From positions 4,774,001 through 4,838,000 of the forward strand of contig AP018280.1 in NCBI GenBank assembly GCA_004296455.1: a DNA stretch of 64,000 nt. Direction: 5' to 3'. Source of the DNA: Calothrix sp. NIES-4101. Lineage in GTDB: Bacteria > Cyanobacteriota > Cyanobacteriia > Cyanobacteriales > Nostocaceae. Below the pieces are notes generated by a model, which ran no database searches, was not told where the DNA came from, and was given only the letters and a program-made list of their open reading frames with translations. Shown one piece after another: positions 45,527-54,568 of this stretch. Both the position numbers and the translations under genes were made by a program. Each line of letters opens with the position of its first letter. Position 1 is the stretch's first letter.

Positions 45527-46027
45527 ATGACTACAGCTACTTCTATTCTTCCACTCAAAGAGGGTTCTGTCAGTGAGGGAGTTTCGATAATACAAGGATT
45601 TTTGACAACTTTAAAATTGTATTCTGCCAAGATTGATGGTAGTTTTGGTGCGAAAACAAAAGAAGCTGTGATCAAGTTTCAAGGAGCCAATGGTTTAACC
45701 AAAGATGGTATTGTTGGTAATAATACAGCGATCGCACTTGATAATGAATCGTGGGCAGCACAGCAGCCTGTTTTGAAAGAAGGTGCTAAAGGTGCTGATG
45801 TAGAAGCATTCCAAGGGTTATATAATTCATACTTTGGTACACTTGCCGTTGATGGTATTTTTGGCGCAAAAACCAAAGCTGAAGTGATCAAATTCCAAAA
45901 ATCTCGCAATTTGACAGCAGATGGGATTGTTGGAGCTAAAACTTGGTCTTCGTTGCGATCGCTCACTACCCATGATATCCCCACAGAGGATAGAATCAGT
46001 TTTATTTTCGAGCCACAAGGTTGCTAA
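45527..46027 (+). CDS. Peptidoglycan-binding domain protein (two PG_binding_1 repeats)
   Basis: A 166-residue protein made of two peptidoglycan-binding repeats: GVSIIQGFLTTLKLYSAKIDGSFGAKTKEAVIKFQGANGLTKDGIVG (about 19-65) and DVEAFQGLYNSYFGTLAVDGIFGAKTKAEVIKFQKSRNLTADGIVG (about 91-137). No signal peptide is visible, so export would need another route. A clear AGGAG ribosome site precedes the ATG. It ends with a Cys-containing tail. A strong hairpin terminator follows directly. Confidence 0.9.
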   Translation: MTTATSILPLKEGSVSEGVSIIQGFLTTLKLYSAKIDGSFGAKTKEAVIKFQGANGLTKDGIVGNNTAIALDNESWAAQQPVLKEGAKGADVEAFQGLYNSYFGTLAVDGIFGAKTKAEVIKFQKSRNLTADGIVGAKTWSSLRSLTTHDIPTEDRISFIFEPQGC

Positions 46028-46045
46028 CTGTTAAATGATATGCAT

Positions 46046-46089
46046 ACAAAAATAGAGATGTTAAATTGGTTTAGTATCTCTATTTTTGT
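46046..46089. terminator. Bidirectional terminator hairpin
   Basis: A perfect 14-base stem (46046-46059 and 46076-46089) with a 16-base loop and A/T-rich ends, between convergent genes. It should stop transcription from both sides. Confidence 0.8.
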
Positions 46090-46152
46090 GTACAAGTTTT
46101 TTTCTGAAACTAAATCTAAAACCAAATTAAAACCAACTCTAAAACTCAAACT

Positions 46153-46809
46153 TTAGCTAGATGTTGTATGGCTTAAAGCTGAGTTTGCATAAATGGCAAG
46201 TTGCGCTCTATTCTTTAAATTGAGACGATGAAAAATACTATTTATATGAGTTTTTACAGTGCTTTCAGAGATATATAACTCGTCGGCAATTTCTTGATTA
46301 GTTGCACCAGTGGCCACTAATTTTGCAACATCTAATTCTCTGGTTGTGAGTTCGGTAAGCGGGGGAGAAGTGGCAGGAGAAGTATTTACTGGTGATGATG
46401 GTTGATTGACTATTCGTTCGAGTAAGCCAGGTGCTAGTTGAGCATAGCCAGAGTTGACGCAGCGAATTGCATTTACTAGTTCTTCTGAAGGCATATCTTT
46501 TAACAAATATCCTTTAGCACCAGCGCGAATTACATCGCTTACATCGCGTTCCTCATCGTAGGTACTTAATACCAAAATTTTCATTTGGGGATATTTTTCG
46601 CAAATAATTCGAGTTGCATTTGCACCATTCATTACTGGCATTCGGACATCCATTAATATGACATCAGGTTGTAATGCTTCAACTTGAGCGATCGCTTCTT
46701 CTCCATTTTCTGCCATGCCAACAATTTCGAGGTCAGTTTCTAGACTTAATATTGCTTTTAAACCTTGACGAACTAAACTTTGGTCATCTACAAGTAATAA
46801 GCGAATCAT
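46153..46809 (-). CDS. NarL/FixJ-type LuxR response regulator
   Basis: A 218-residue two-domain regulator. The receiver (1-120) has DD at 8-9 and the phospho-acceptor Asp54 in VILMDVRMPVMNG. The LuxR-type helix-turn-helix (about 150-212) has LTTRELDVAKLVATGATNQEIADELYISESTVKTHINSIFHRL. It binds DNA as a phosphorylated dimer. It belongs with the HisKA_3 kinase at 47596-48573; the degenerate kinase fragment lies between them. Confidence 0.92.
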   Translation of the reverse strand: MIRLLLVDDQSLVRQGLKAILSLETDLEIVGMAENGEEAIAQVEALQPDVILMDVRMPVMNGANATRIICEKYPQMKILVLSTYDEERDVSDVIRAGAKGYLLKDMPSEELVNAIRCVNSGYAQLAPGLLERIVNQPSSPVNTSPATSPPLTELTTRELDVAKLVATGATNQEIADELYISESTVKTHINSIFHRLNLKNRAQLAIYANSALSHTTSS

Positions 46810-46978
46810 AGGATTTGATATTTTGAGGTTTGATATTTTTAGGCTTGATATTTTTAGATTTTAGAGGCTGTGTATCAAGTAAACCTTAAGAGCAAATAAA
46901 TCTATTTTCTTGGATTTAAGTATTAAGTATCATCTTACTTTTTGAGGAAAAACTGTTTTTATGATTACACAAATCCAC

Positions 46979-47434
46979 TTAATACTTGGTTGATAATAAA
47001 TATATTTCTGCTTGTGAAGCATAACATTTTGAGTTTTCTCTGATTACTTGCTCTACACTCATTTCTTTGACAATTTGCCGAACTTCATACATTAAACTGG
47101 CACTGAGTTGGGAAGCATCTGTGAGTGATTCATGTGCTTGTTCGGGATTGATAAACCAACATTTTTGAGCAACTTGTAACTGAATATTTAAAGCTGCGAT
47201 CGATTGTCCTAAAGCATTATATAAGTTAACTAAATTTTGATTTTTTTCCTGTATCTCAGTCATCTTTACTATCTGAGATGTATAGAGATTTATTTGTTGT
47301 TCAAATAATATTAATTGGCAGTGTTTTTGATGATTAGCATGAACAGCATTCACCAATTGCCAGATTAGAGTTAATAGAAAAGCTACCAACAACAGAACAG
47401 CTAGCATATATTTCGCTTGATAACGATAGAACAT
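46979..47434 (-). CDS. Membrane-anchored degenerate HisKA_3 (DHp) fragment
   Basis: A 151-residue protein: a transmembrane helix (about 9-27, YMLAVLLLVAFLLTLIWQL), a coiled helix, and a segment aligning with the dimerisation domain of the neighbouring kinase. NLYNALGQSIAALNIQLQVAQKCWFINPEQAHESLTDA matches the kinase's DLHDSLGHSLTALNFQLQTAMKLCQPNPSQAQEFLTEA. The phospho-His is replaced by Tyr and the later His by Gln, and no ATPase domain follows. It cannot be a kinase. It could be a decoy or dimerisation partner, or a decaying pseudogene. Confidence 0.7.
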   Translation of the reverse strand: MFYRYQAKYMLAVLLLVAFLLTLIWQLVNAVHANHQKHCQLILFEQQINLYTSQIVKMTEIQEKNQNLVNLYNALGQSIAALNIQLQVAQKCWFINPEQAHESLTDASQLSASLMYEVRQIVKEMSVEQVIRENSKCYASQAEIYLLSTKY

Positions 47435-47595
47435 TGGTGAATGTATAATGCAATTTACTTGTTCACCTCCTTATATTAATACCTTGAATATTGGAAATTC
47501 TCTAGTAGTTTTTAATTTTTCCAACTTTAGTTGGAAAGGGGATATATGCTCAATATAAAGCCACTATACATATGATTGAGAGTCATACTAAAGTT

Positions 47596-48573
47596 TTATG
47601 CGTTTAAATTTAAAGGTTGCCATTCACTAATCTTGACCATTCTTGATGAGGATATCAAAAACTCTTGTTCCTGTTGGATATCTTCTGTGTCAAAATTTGT
47701 TGATGTATTTGTGATATTGACAGCTTCAAGGTTGGTGAAATTATATAATGTTGTCAATTGAGATTCTGCGATCGCATCTTTTTGGCTAAAATCACTTTGG
47801 CTCAAATTACTTTGGCTTAAATCACTGGGTAAATTAGGTTGAATTAGTGTATTTTCTTCATGACTAATAATTTCCGGTAGGCGAGATATTTGCATGGGAA
47901 TCCCCACACTAATGCAACAACCCTCACCAGGTTTGGATTCTAGTTGCAAACGACCTTGTAAAACTGCAACCCGTTCTTTCATCCCTTGAATGCCATAACC
48001 ACCAGAAACCTGTGTCACATCAAATCCACAACCATTATCTTTAATAATTAAATATATCCCTGTTGGAGTTGTGCAGATATTAATTTGCACTGCTGTTGCT
48101 TTAGCATATTTGCGAATATTATTGAGGGCTTCTTGGGTAATTCGGTAAACAGGTGTAACCAAATAGGAAGATAAGGCGATGGGTAAATCTATGTTAACTT
48201 CAGGTAAAATTCCTGTTGTTCGTTCAAAATCGCTTACCAATGATTCGATGAGGGTTTCGAGTGACTGAGTTTCCACTGCTTCGCTGCGTAACGCTTTTAC
48301 CGATTGACGAACTTCCCGTGTGGCAATTCCTACCAATCGATGTGCCTCAGTTAAAAACTCCTGTGCTTGACTGGGGTTAGGTTGACACAATTTCATTGCA
48401 GTTTGTAATTGAAAATTCAGCGCCGTTAGCGAATGTCCCAACGAATCATGCAAATCTCGCGCAATGCGATCGCGTTCTTGTTTTGCTGATAAATTTGCAA
48501 ATTGCAACACGCATTGCCACAAAGAATCATGCATTTGAGCGAGTTCTTCGGGTGTGTATAGTTCTTCTACCAC
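47596..48573 (-). CDS. NarL-type sensor histidine kinase (HisKA_3, HATPase), cytoplasmic
   Basis: A 325-residue kinase. HisKA_3 has His42 in IARDLHDSLGHSLTALN; HATPase (about 120-210) has ITQEALNNIRKYAKA and DNGCGFD...YGIQGMKERV. There is no transmembrane or sensor domain, so the signal must come from a partner. The C-terminus (about 235-325) is an odd disordered tail containing SDLSQSNLSQSDFSQ. The regulator gene is 787 bases downstream on the same strand, with the degenerate DHp gene between. Confidence 0.9.
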   Translation of the reverse strand: MVEELYTPEELAQMHDSLWQCVLQFANLSAKQERDRIARDLHDSLGHSLTALNFQLQTAMKLCQPNPSQAQEFLTEAHRLVGIATREVRQSVKALRSEAVETQSLETLIESLVSDFERTTGILPEVNIDLPIALSSYLVTPVYRITQEALNNIRKYAKATAVQINICTTPTGIYLIIKDNGCGFDVTQVSGGYGIQGMKERVAVLQGRLQLESKPGEGCCISVGIPMQISRLPEIISHEENTLIQPNLPSDLSQSNLSQSDFSQKDAIAESQLTTLYNFTNLEAVNITNTSTNFDTEDIQQEQEFLISSSRMVKISEWQPLNLNA

Positions 48574-48808
48574 AGTTACTCTCTCCCTAACTTCCTATCC
48601 ACTTTCTCTATATTTCTGGTTAAGGAATAGTTATGCAGTTTTGGGCAATGGGACTCGTAATATTTCGGTTTTACCGTAAATGATTCGAGCGAAGCTGATA
48701 TGAGCCTTCACAAGTTCCTCAAATTTTTCCCCTAATCTCTAAATATTATATTTTTTGCACAGCCCAATCAAAAGCCAATCATCATACCTACCGTGTGAGG
48801 GCAAATCA

Positions 48809-50041
48809 ATGCCATCCATCAATTTATTAGCTGTTTTCAATCCATCAAATTATTGGCGAAGCGGTTATGTCACCGTTCCTTGGCAACCTATTTATCAAGA
48901 ATTTCAAATTCCCCCAGTAGAACTGACATTAAGTGACCTACGCGACCTCTCCCGTACACCACTATGTGCCCAAGTTGACTGCATTGACCCAAAGAACTCG
49001 GAGCGCGATCGCTTGGTTTTCTCTTTGCCACAGCCAATTCCCCCCGGTTCCCCAGATAATATGCTTGCCTCTGGCTTTATCAAAGTAGATCGGGGAAAAG
49101 CAATACCTCAAGGTTTAAGTGAAGCCTCGGTGGAAGTGGTTTATGGGGCAAATGGACAGGAGCGGGGTGTACGACTATCCAACAGTCGTTTAATTGTCTG
49201 GTTTAGTTTAATACCTGCACCCGAAGATAGCGATCGCAATTGGTTTTCTGGTTCCGCAACAAGTATCCAACTTGACCATCAGGAAATTCTCGATCCTTTC
49301 CTGGCAGCCCGGGGCGAATGGTTAGGTCAAGACCCAGAGAAACGATGTATGCAGGTGGCTGGGATTCAATTACCTGGTGCTGGTGAGCCAAAATTACCTT
49401 ACTATCAAGTTCATTTATATAACCATTCCTATCGGCTGATATCCCAGTCGAGTGGTTGTGTCCGCGCCTCGATTACGATTGCCTCGGAACCTTTTGACTA
49501 TATGGGGATAGACCCAAATACAGGTTATAACCGTCACCTAGTATGCGAACTGTATCGAGTCATTAGTTTATATGCTGGTGCAGACTTCTTAGTGGAAGAA
49601 CTATTTGTCAAAGGGAAACCCAAGACAAACGAGGGCGCGATTCTCGATAGTTCTGAAGTTATCTATCTCGATTTTGGATTGCGTTATTTTGCCCATATGA
49701 ATATGGGACATACAGAGGATATTCAGCAAGTATTTCCTGTACCTGATTGGTTTGCGATCGGTTCTACCGAACCCCCTTATCCTGCTTATGGCTTGGCAAG
49801 CAATTTACATATAGAATCGCTGATTCATCCCTATGGGGGTAATTTAAGTGGTTTGTCCTGGCAGTTGTTACCTGGTAAGTCAGCAACTTGTTTGCATTTG
49901 TTTATGCGAAATCAAGCAAATGATTTTGATACGCGCATCGGTCATCTTTGGTATGAAATGATTCACAGCCCACTGAGGGCTGAGATATATGATACTGGAT
50001 TGAAGTCCAAAGTTCAAAAGCAAATTTTTGCACAGTTGTAA
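48809..50041 (+). CDS. Conserved-looking hypothetical protein (410 aa)
   Basis: From the ATG at 48809 (GAGGG upstream) it has 410 residues, beginning MPSINLLAVFNPSNYWRSGYVTVPWQPI. The upstream in-frame TTG at 48755 would add 18. I do not recognise a family. It is soluble, rich in aromatic and beta-forming residues, with VFSLPQPIPPGSPDNMLASGFIKVDRG, WFSLIPAPEDSDRNWFSGSATSIQLDHQEILDPF and a DYMGIDPNTGYNRHLVCELYRV block. No signal peptide. The beta-rich pattern may mean a carbohydrate- or lipid-binding fold, but this is a guess. Confidence 0.75.
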   Translation: MPSINLLAVFNPSNYWRSGYVTVPWQPIYQEFQIPPVELTLSDLRDLSRTPLCAQVDCIDPKNSERDRLVFSLPQPIPPGSPDNMLASGFIKVDRGKAIPQGLSEASVEVVYGANGQERGVRLSNSRLIVWFSLIPAPEDSDRNWFSGSATSIQLDHQEILDPFLAARGEWLGQDPEKRCMQVAGIQLPGAGEPKLPYYQVHLYNHSYRLISQSSGCVRASITIASEPFDYMGIDPNTGYNRHLVCELYRVISLYAGADFLVEELFVKGKPKTNEGAILDSSEVIYLDFGLRYFAHMNMGHTEDIQQVFPVPDWFAIGSTEPPYPAYGLASNLHIESLIHPYGGNLSGLSWQLLPGKSATCLHLFMRNQANDFDTRIGHLWYEMIHSPLRAEIYDTGLKSKVQKQIFAQL

Positions 50042-50146
50042 GGGCGAAATTGCTAGACTTAAAGGCAAAGTAATCCCACCTTGCTATGCAGCAAGGTGGT
50101 TAATTATCTGGCTATTTAAAGATGGTTAATTTAAATAACTATACAA

Positions 50147-50509
50147 TTAGTTCCAACGGTGTCCTTCATAGGGATTGCGCTCCCGAAGAATGCGATCGCA
50201 CATCCACGGACGATGATTGAAGCGATACCTACATTCATGATAACGGCGCATTCGTTCTCTTTCCCACATTCGTGCCAGCACTACACGATTAGGGTTGCCA
50301 GGATAACGACCTTCACCAGGGTAACGATCATCACCAGGGTAACGACCTTCACCAGGATAACGATAAATCTGCGCTACTGAATATCCTTGCTCTGCTTTAT
50401 TTGTGGTAAAGCTTCTCTCTGCTTGAACTTGACTAGCGGTTGCGAGGATGGTTGCTAAACCTGCGATACCCGCAATAGAGAGAGCTAAAAATCTTTTATT
50501 GTTAAACAT
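50147..50509 (-). CDS. Small secreted protein with RYPG repeats
   Basis: A 120-residue protein with a signal peptide (KRFLALSIAGIAGLATILATASQVQA) and four tandem (R/Y)YPG(E/D)(G/D) repeats encoded by 18-base units at 50298-50365. The C-terminus is basic and aromatic with two cysteines (HECRYRFNHRPWMCDRI). It looks like a small periplasmic or outer-surface protein. No known family. It converges with the preceding 410-aa gene. Confidence 0.7.
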   Translation of the reverse strand: MFNNKRFLALSIAGIAGLATILATASQVQAERSFTTNKAEQGYSVAQIYRYPGEGRYPGDDRYPGEGRYPGNPNRVVLARMWERERMRRYHECRYRFNHRPWMCDRILRERNPYEGHRWN

Positions 50510-50756
50510 ACCTCACCTCCCTGAATTAGGAGTGAAAGGGAATTAGTGAAGCTTTTTCCCTACTTTTATAGTATATCCAAACAGATTATCATATCAAAAA
50601 ATATACAGAATTTGACAAAAATAATGTGATAGGTAGTAAATAGAACAGAAGTAATATTGAGGCTATGTGATAGCAACAAGTTTGTGACTAAGTGCATAAA
50701 TCTGGAGAGTCCAACATATTCAAAGTAGAACACAGCGAACACAAACTATATTGATT

Positions 50757-51074
50757 ATGTCTCATCTTCAGAAAGTAATTAACATCACCCTCTTAACAAC
50801 CGTGCTTTTTGCTCCTGCTGCTATGGCACAACAACAATCCCTCAGCATTCCAACTGATAGACTTGAACAACAGGTTCCATGTAAAGACCGTCACGGTAAA
50901 CCCGTTCCCTGTCCTTGGCAGAAACCGAGTCAAACTGATTTGACAACTGGTGACACTAGTACAGAGAAAAAACCAAATCCCTGCAATCCCAAAAAAGGAC
51001 AACCTGTTGATACTAAAGCTTGTCGTGATTATATTAATGGGAATCCCAAGCCACCAACCCAACCCAAATCTTAA
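50757..51074 (+). CDS. Small secreted Cys-containing protein
   Basis: From the ATG at 50757 it has 105 residues: signal peptide (VINITLLTTVLFAPAAMAQQQ), then a short polar region with cysteines (QVPCKDRHGKPVPCPWQKP and KPNPCNPKKGQPVDTKACRDYINGNPKPP). Four cysteines may form two disulfides in the periplasm. I know no family. Confidence 0.65.
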   Translation: MSHLQKVINITLLTTVLFAPAAMAQQQSLSIPTDRLEQQVPCKDRHGKPVPCPWQKPSQTDLTTGDTSTEKKPNPCNPKKGQPVDTKACRDYINGNPKPPTQPKS

Positions 51075-51308
51075 TTTGAACATAATTGTTGGGTTGCGAT
51101 CGCTTGCTTCCCAACAAACATTGATATTGAGTTAGTAATCAGGTCAGTGTAACAACTATTGTAGAGGGCAAAATTGCCTCTTGTGTCAATGATTCTCCGA
51201 TTACAAATTACGAAATTAGTTAGCAATTGCATAGTATATAGATAGCGATCGTGTAATTAGTTAGTAGTTGGCATTTGCTTGAGATGCCAAATAATTAGGA
51301 GAAAGAAA

Positions 51309-52304
51309 ATGGCACGATATAGAGACAGTTTGCCCCAATTATCAAGTGATTTGTTCCTTACCGATGGTGGACTGGAAACAACCCTAATCTTTCGTGAAGG
51401 GATTACACTTCCTGATTTTGCTGCTTTTGATTTGTTAAAGCATCGCCAAGGCTATCAAGCACTTGAGCAATACTTTCGCACCTATGCTTCTATGGCTCAA
51501 AAATATGGAGTCGGCTTCATTTTAGAAAGTGCAACTTGGCGCGCCAACCCAGATTGGGGGAGAAAACTTGGTTATGATCATCAGTCGCTTGCAGAGATGA
51601 ACCGCAGAGCGATCGCGCTACTCGATGAAATTCGCCAAGAATATGAGACTGAAAAGACACGAATGGTTATTAGTGGATGCATAGGACCACGAGGAGATGG
51701 CTATGTTCCCACCGAGGTGATGACCGAAAATGAAGCGGAACTATACCATCGCCAGCAAATTCAGACATTTCGTGATACTGATGCCGATATGGTGACAGCA
51801 ATCACCATGAACTACCCTGAAGAAGCAATTGGTATTACCCGTGCCGCAAAATTAGCAGAAATGCCTGTAGCAATATCTTTCACAGTTGAAACTGATGGCA
51901 AACTACCAACAGGTCAAAGCCTGAAAGATGCTATTGAACAAGTGGATACAGTCACTGATTATACACCCGTCTATTACGCAATCAACTGCGCCCATCCGAC
52001 ACATTTTGCAGATGTGTTAGCAGCCAATGAACCCTGGGTTAAAAGAATTAGGGGTATTCGTGCCAATGCTTCGATCAAAAGTCATGCGGAACTAAATGAA
52101 TCTTTAGAACTTGATGATGGCAACCCAGAAGAACTTGGGAGTCAGTACCATCAATTACTCAACAACTTAAAACATCTCAATATATTGGGTGGTTGTTGTG
52201 GTACCGATGAACGTCATGTCGAAGCCATCTGCAAAGCCGTTTTGCCATTGTTGTGGGCACATCTCTCAAATACTCAGACGATAAATAGATATTTGTTTAC
52301 GTAA
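51309..52304 (+). CDS. Homocysteine S-methyltransferase family protein
   Basis: A zinc-dependent methyltransferase of the MmuM/BHMT superfamily, 331 residues from the ATG at 51309 (AGGAGA upstream). Motifs: FLTDGGLETTLIFREG at the start, ILESATWRANPDWG, GPRGDGY, and the zinc cysteines in AINCAHP and GGCCGTD. It would make methionine from homocysteine using S-methylmethionine or a similar donor. The exact donor is not fixed by sequence. It is followed by the porin gene. Confidence 0.92.
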   Translation: MARYRDSLPQLSSDLFLTDGGLETTLIFREGITLPDFAAFDLLKHRQGYQALEQYFRTYASMAQKYGVGFILESATWRANPDWGRKLGYDHQSLAEMNRRAIALLDEIRQEYETEKTRMVISGCIGPRGDGYVPTEVMTENEAELYHRQQIQTFRDTDADMVTAITMNYPEEAIGITRAAKLAEMPVAISFTVETDGKLPTGQSLKDAIEQVDTVTDYTPVYYAINCAHPTHFADVLAANEPWVKRIRGIRANASIKSHAELNESLELDDGNPEELGSQYHQLLNNLKHLNILGGCCGTDERHVEAICKAVLPLLWAHLSNTQTINRYLFT

Positions 52305-52420
52305 AATTACATATATAACTATTTATCAGTAATTTTTATCACGTATTGATAACTAAAATATCCTGTCTGCAATTATTTTCCCTGTCTAAATGACTATTGA
52401 TACTTGTAGATAGGAATACA

Positions 52421-54469
52421 ATGAGTGATATTGGTCTGCTGATGGCGGGCATATTAACGACAGGGCAAGCAACGCTGTCAGAATTACCGGAAGAGCCAGC
52501 AATTCAGCCAGACAGCGTGCAAGAATCTGACAAGGAGGAAAAAGCGGTAAACACCGAGGTTTCCTCCCAAAGTTCATTAAAAAATACGATCGCACCGCCT
52601 GAATTAACGCTTTCCGAAAATAGTTCCCAACCAGCCATATCGGAACTAACCCAAAAGCAAAAAAAATTATTAAATAAAATTACAGAAAAAGTTAAAAGAG
52701 ATGGGGAAATCCAGGAACTCTCCCAATCACCGCATCTCCCAATTACCGCATCTCCCAATCACCGAGTCTCCCAATCACCGAGTCTCCCAATCACCGCACC
52801 TCCCCCTTATCCCACCTCCCCGTCACCCACTCCCGAATTTATTGATTCAACATCTCTAGATTCAAAGTTTCTAGATTCAATTTCTACAGATTCAAAATCT
52901 CCAGATTCAACATTTCCAGATTCAAAATTTCCAGATTCAACATCTACAGATGGCATGTCGCAAGTAACATCTGTATCGCAGTTAGGGGATATAGATTCCT
53001 CTCACTGGGCTTTTAGTGCTGTACAGTCTTTAGTAGAGCGCTATGGTTGTGTGGCTGGATATCCAGATGGCACATTTAAGGGAAACCGTAGCATGACTCG
53101 CTATGAGTTTGCTGCGGGATTAAATGCTTGTCTGGATAAAATCAATGAGTTAATCGCCACTAATCAAGAAAATCTAGCCAAACAAGAAGATTTAATTGAG
53201 CTACAACGCTTACAAGCTGAATTTCAACCAGAACTTACAATCCTTCAAGCAAGGTTAAATAATCTGGAAGAGCGGACAGCAGAACTAGAAGCCAATCAGT
53301 TCTCCACCACAACAAAGCTGTATGGACAGGCGATTTTTAGCGTTCAGGGAACCAATGAGGGTGATATATTTTTATATCGCGGTGAAGAAACACCCCGTAA
53401 AGCGGAAACAAATGTAACTTTTACAAGTAGCAGTCAATTAACTTTGGCTACTTCCTTTAACGGACGAGATTTACTACTAACAGGGCTTGCGGCTGGTAAT
53501 TTAGGTTCATCAACCCAAGCTGTATCTACAAATATGGGTAGATTGGGTTTTGAATCGGATACTGGTAATAATGATGTGTATTTGAATGAATTATCCTATC
53601 GCTTCCCGGTTTCAGATAATTTTGGAGTTGTTGTCGGAACCGCAGGAGTCAACCCAATTAATACTTTTCGCGGCATCAATCCCTTAGAAGGTTCCGGTGA
53701 TGGGGCAATTTCCCTATTCGGACAGCGTAATCCAATTTTGGCGATTGGTAGCAGTACCAGTGGGGTTGGTTTTGATTGGCAAATAAGCGATCGCATTTCT
53801 TTACAAGGTATCTATAGTGCTCAAATTGCCAGCTTTCCCGGCGATATTAATGTTGGTGGGCTTTTTGGAGGCAACTACACCGCAGGGGCACAAATTACCG
53901 TAGCACCTACCGATAATGTTGATATTGGCGTTCATTATCTCTTTAACCACTCACCCGATGGCAATCTCCGCACGGGTGTTGGTGACACTCAATTAGTTTC
54001 ACCCTTTGCGCCCCAAACGACTTTTGATACCCATGCAGTCGGTGCGACAGTTGCATGGCGAGTCAATCCCAACTTGCAACTAGGTGGTTGGGGTGGTTGG
54101 ACTGCTTCTAATCCCGTTAACCTCTCCGGGACAGTAGAAACAACGAATTGGGCGTTATTTGCAGCATTTCCCAATCTTTTCCGTCCTGGTAATTTAGGTG
54201 GTTTAATCGTCGGACAACCGCCAAAAATCACATCAAGCACTTTACCAGATGGCTACAATCTACCGAACTTTGCTCTTCCGGACTTTGAGACAGGTGGTGG
54301 GAAAGGTGGACGGGAAGATACATCCTTACACTTAGAACTTTTTTATCGTGCCCAAATCAACGACAACATCTCCTTAACTCCCGGTTTATTCGTCATTTTC
54401 AATCCCAACCATAATAACGATAATGACACATTGGTAGTAGGGGCAATGCGGGCAACATTCCGGTTTTAA
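52421..54469 (+). CDS. SLH-domain OprB-type outer-membrane porin (iron-uptake porin type)
   Basis: A 682-residue outer-membrane channel from the ATG at 52421. Order: a short weak signal-like N-terminus (MSDIGLLMAGILTTGQA); an acidic region; a low-complexity linker (about 105-185) built from 16-base DNA repeats and (S/T)xxDS repeats; an SLH domain (DIDSSHWAFSAVQSLVERYGCVAGYPDGTFKGNRSMTRYEFAAGLN); a coiled coil (about 235-285); and a beta-barrel of about 400 residues ending in the C-terminal ATFRF typical of outer-membrane proteins. The SLH domain binds pyruvylated peptidoglycan-linked polysaccharide. Cyanobacterial members take up iron or other small solutes. Confidence 0.88.
   Translation: MSDIGLLMAGILTTGQATLSELPEEPAIQPDSVQESDKEEKAVNTEVSSQSSLKNTIAPPELTLSENSSQPAISELTQKQKKLLNKITEKVKRDGEIQELSQSPHLPITASPNHRVSQSPSLPITAPPPYPTSPSPTPEFIDSTSLDSKFLDSISTDSKSPDSTFPDSKFPDSTSTDGMSQVTSVSQLGDIDSSHWAFSAVQSLVERYGCVAGYPDGTFKGNRSMTRYEFAAGLNACLDKINELIATNQENLAKQEDLIELQRLQAEFQPELTILQARLNNLEERTAELEANQFSTTTKLYGQAIFSVQGTNEGDIFLYRGEETPRKAETNVTFTSSSQLTLATSFNGRDLLLTGLAAGNLGSSTQAVSTNMGRLGFESDTGNNDVYLNELSYRFPVSDNFGVVVGTAGVNPINTFRGINPLEGSGDGAISLFGQRNPILAIGSSTSGVGFDWQISDRISLQGIYSAQIASFPGDINVGGLFGGNYTAGAQITVAPTDNVDIGVHYLFNHSPDGNLRTGVGDTQLVSPFAPQTTFDTHAVGATVAWRVNPNLQLGGWGGWTASNPVNLSGTVETTNWALFAAFPNLFRPGNLGGLIVGQPPKITSSTLPDGYNLPNFALPDFETGGGKGGREDTSLHLELFYRAQINDNISLTPGLFVIFNPNHNNDNDTLVVGAMRATFRF
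52719..52798. repeat. 16-bp tandem repeat inside the porin gene
   Basis: Five complete 16-base units starting TCTCCC at 52719, 52735, 52751, 52767 and 52783. Because 16 is not a multiple of three, successive units are read in different frames, so the peptide repeats every three units (48 bases, 16 residues: SQSPxLPITASPNHRV). It has the same word family as the dispersed CTCCCCATC repeats outside genes. Confidence 0.85.
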
Positions 54470-54568
54470 TTCTCTACGGAAGAAAATGTAATTAAATAGA
54501 CAATTGATTTACTTAATTCCTAACTCAGCAATCCAAATTCAACACTTCTTACTCCTTTTGGAGCATAA

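Noticed and set aside
46849-46978. Repeated GATATTTTTAGG words downstream of the degenerate DHp gene
   Set aside because: Short AT-rich repetition with no stem or coding meaning.
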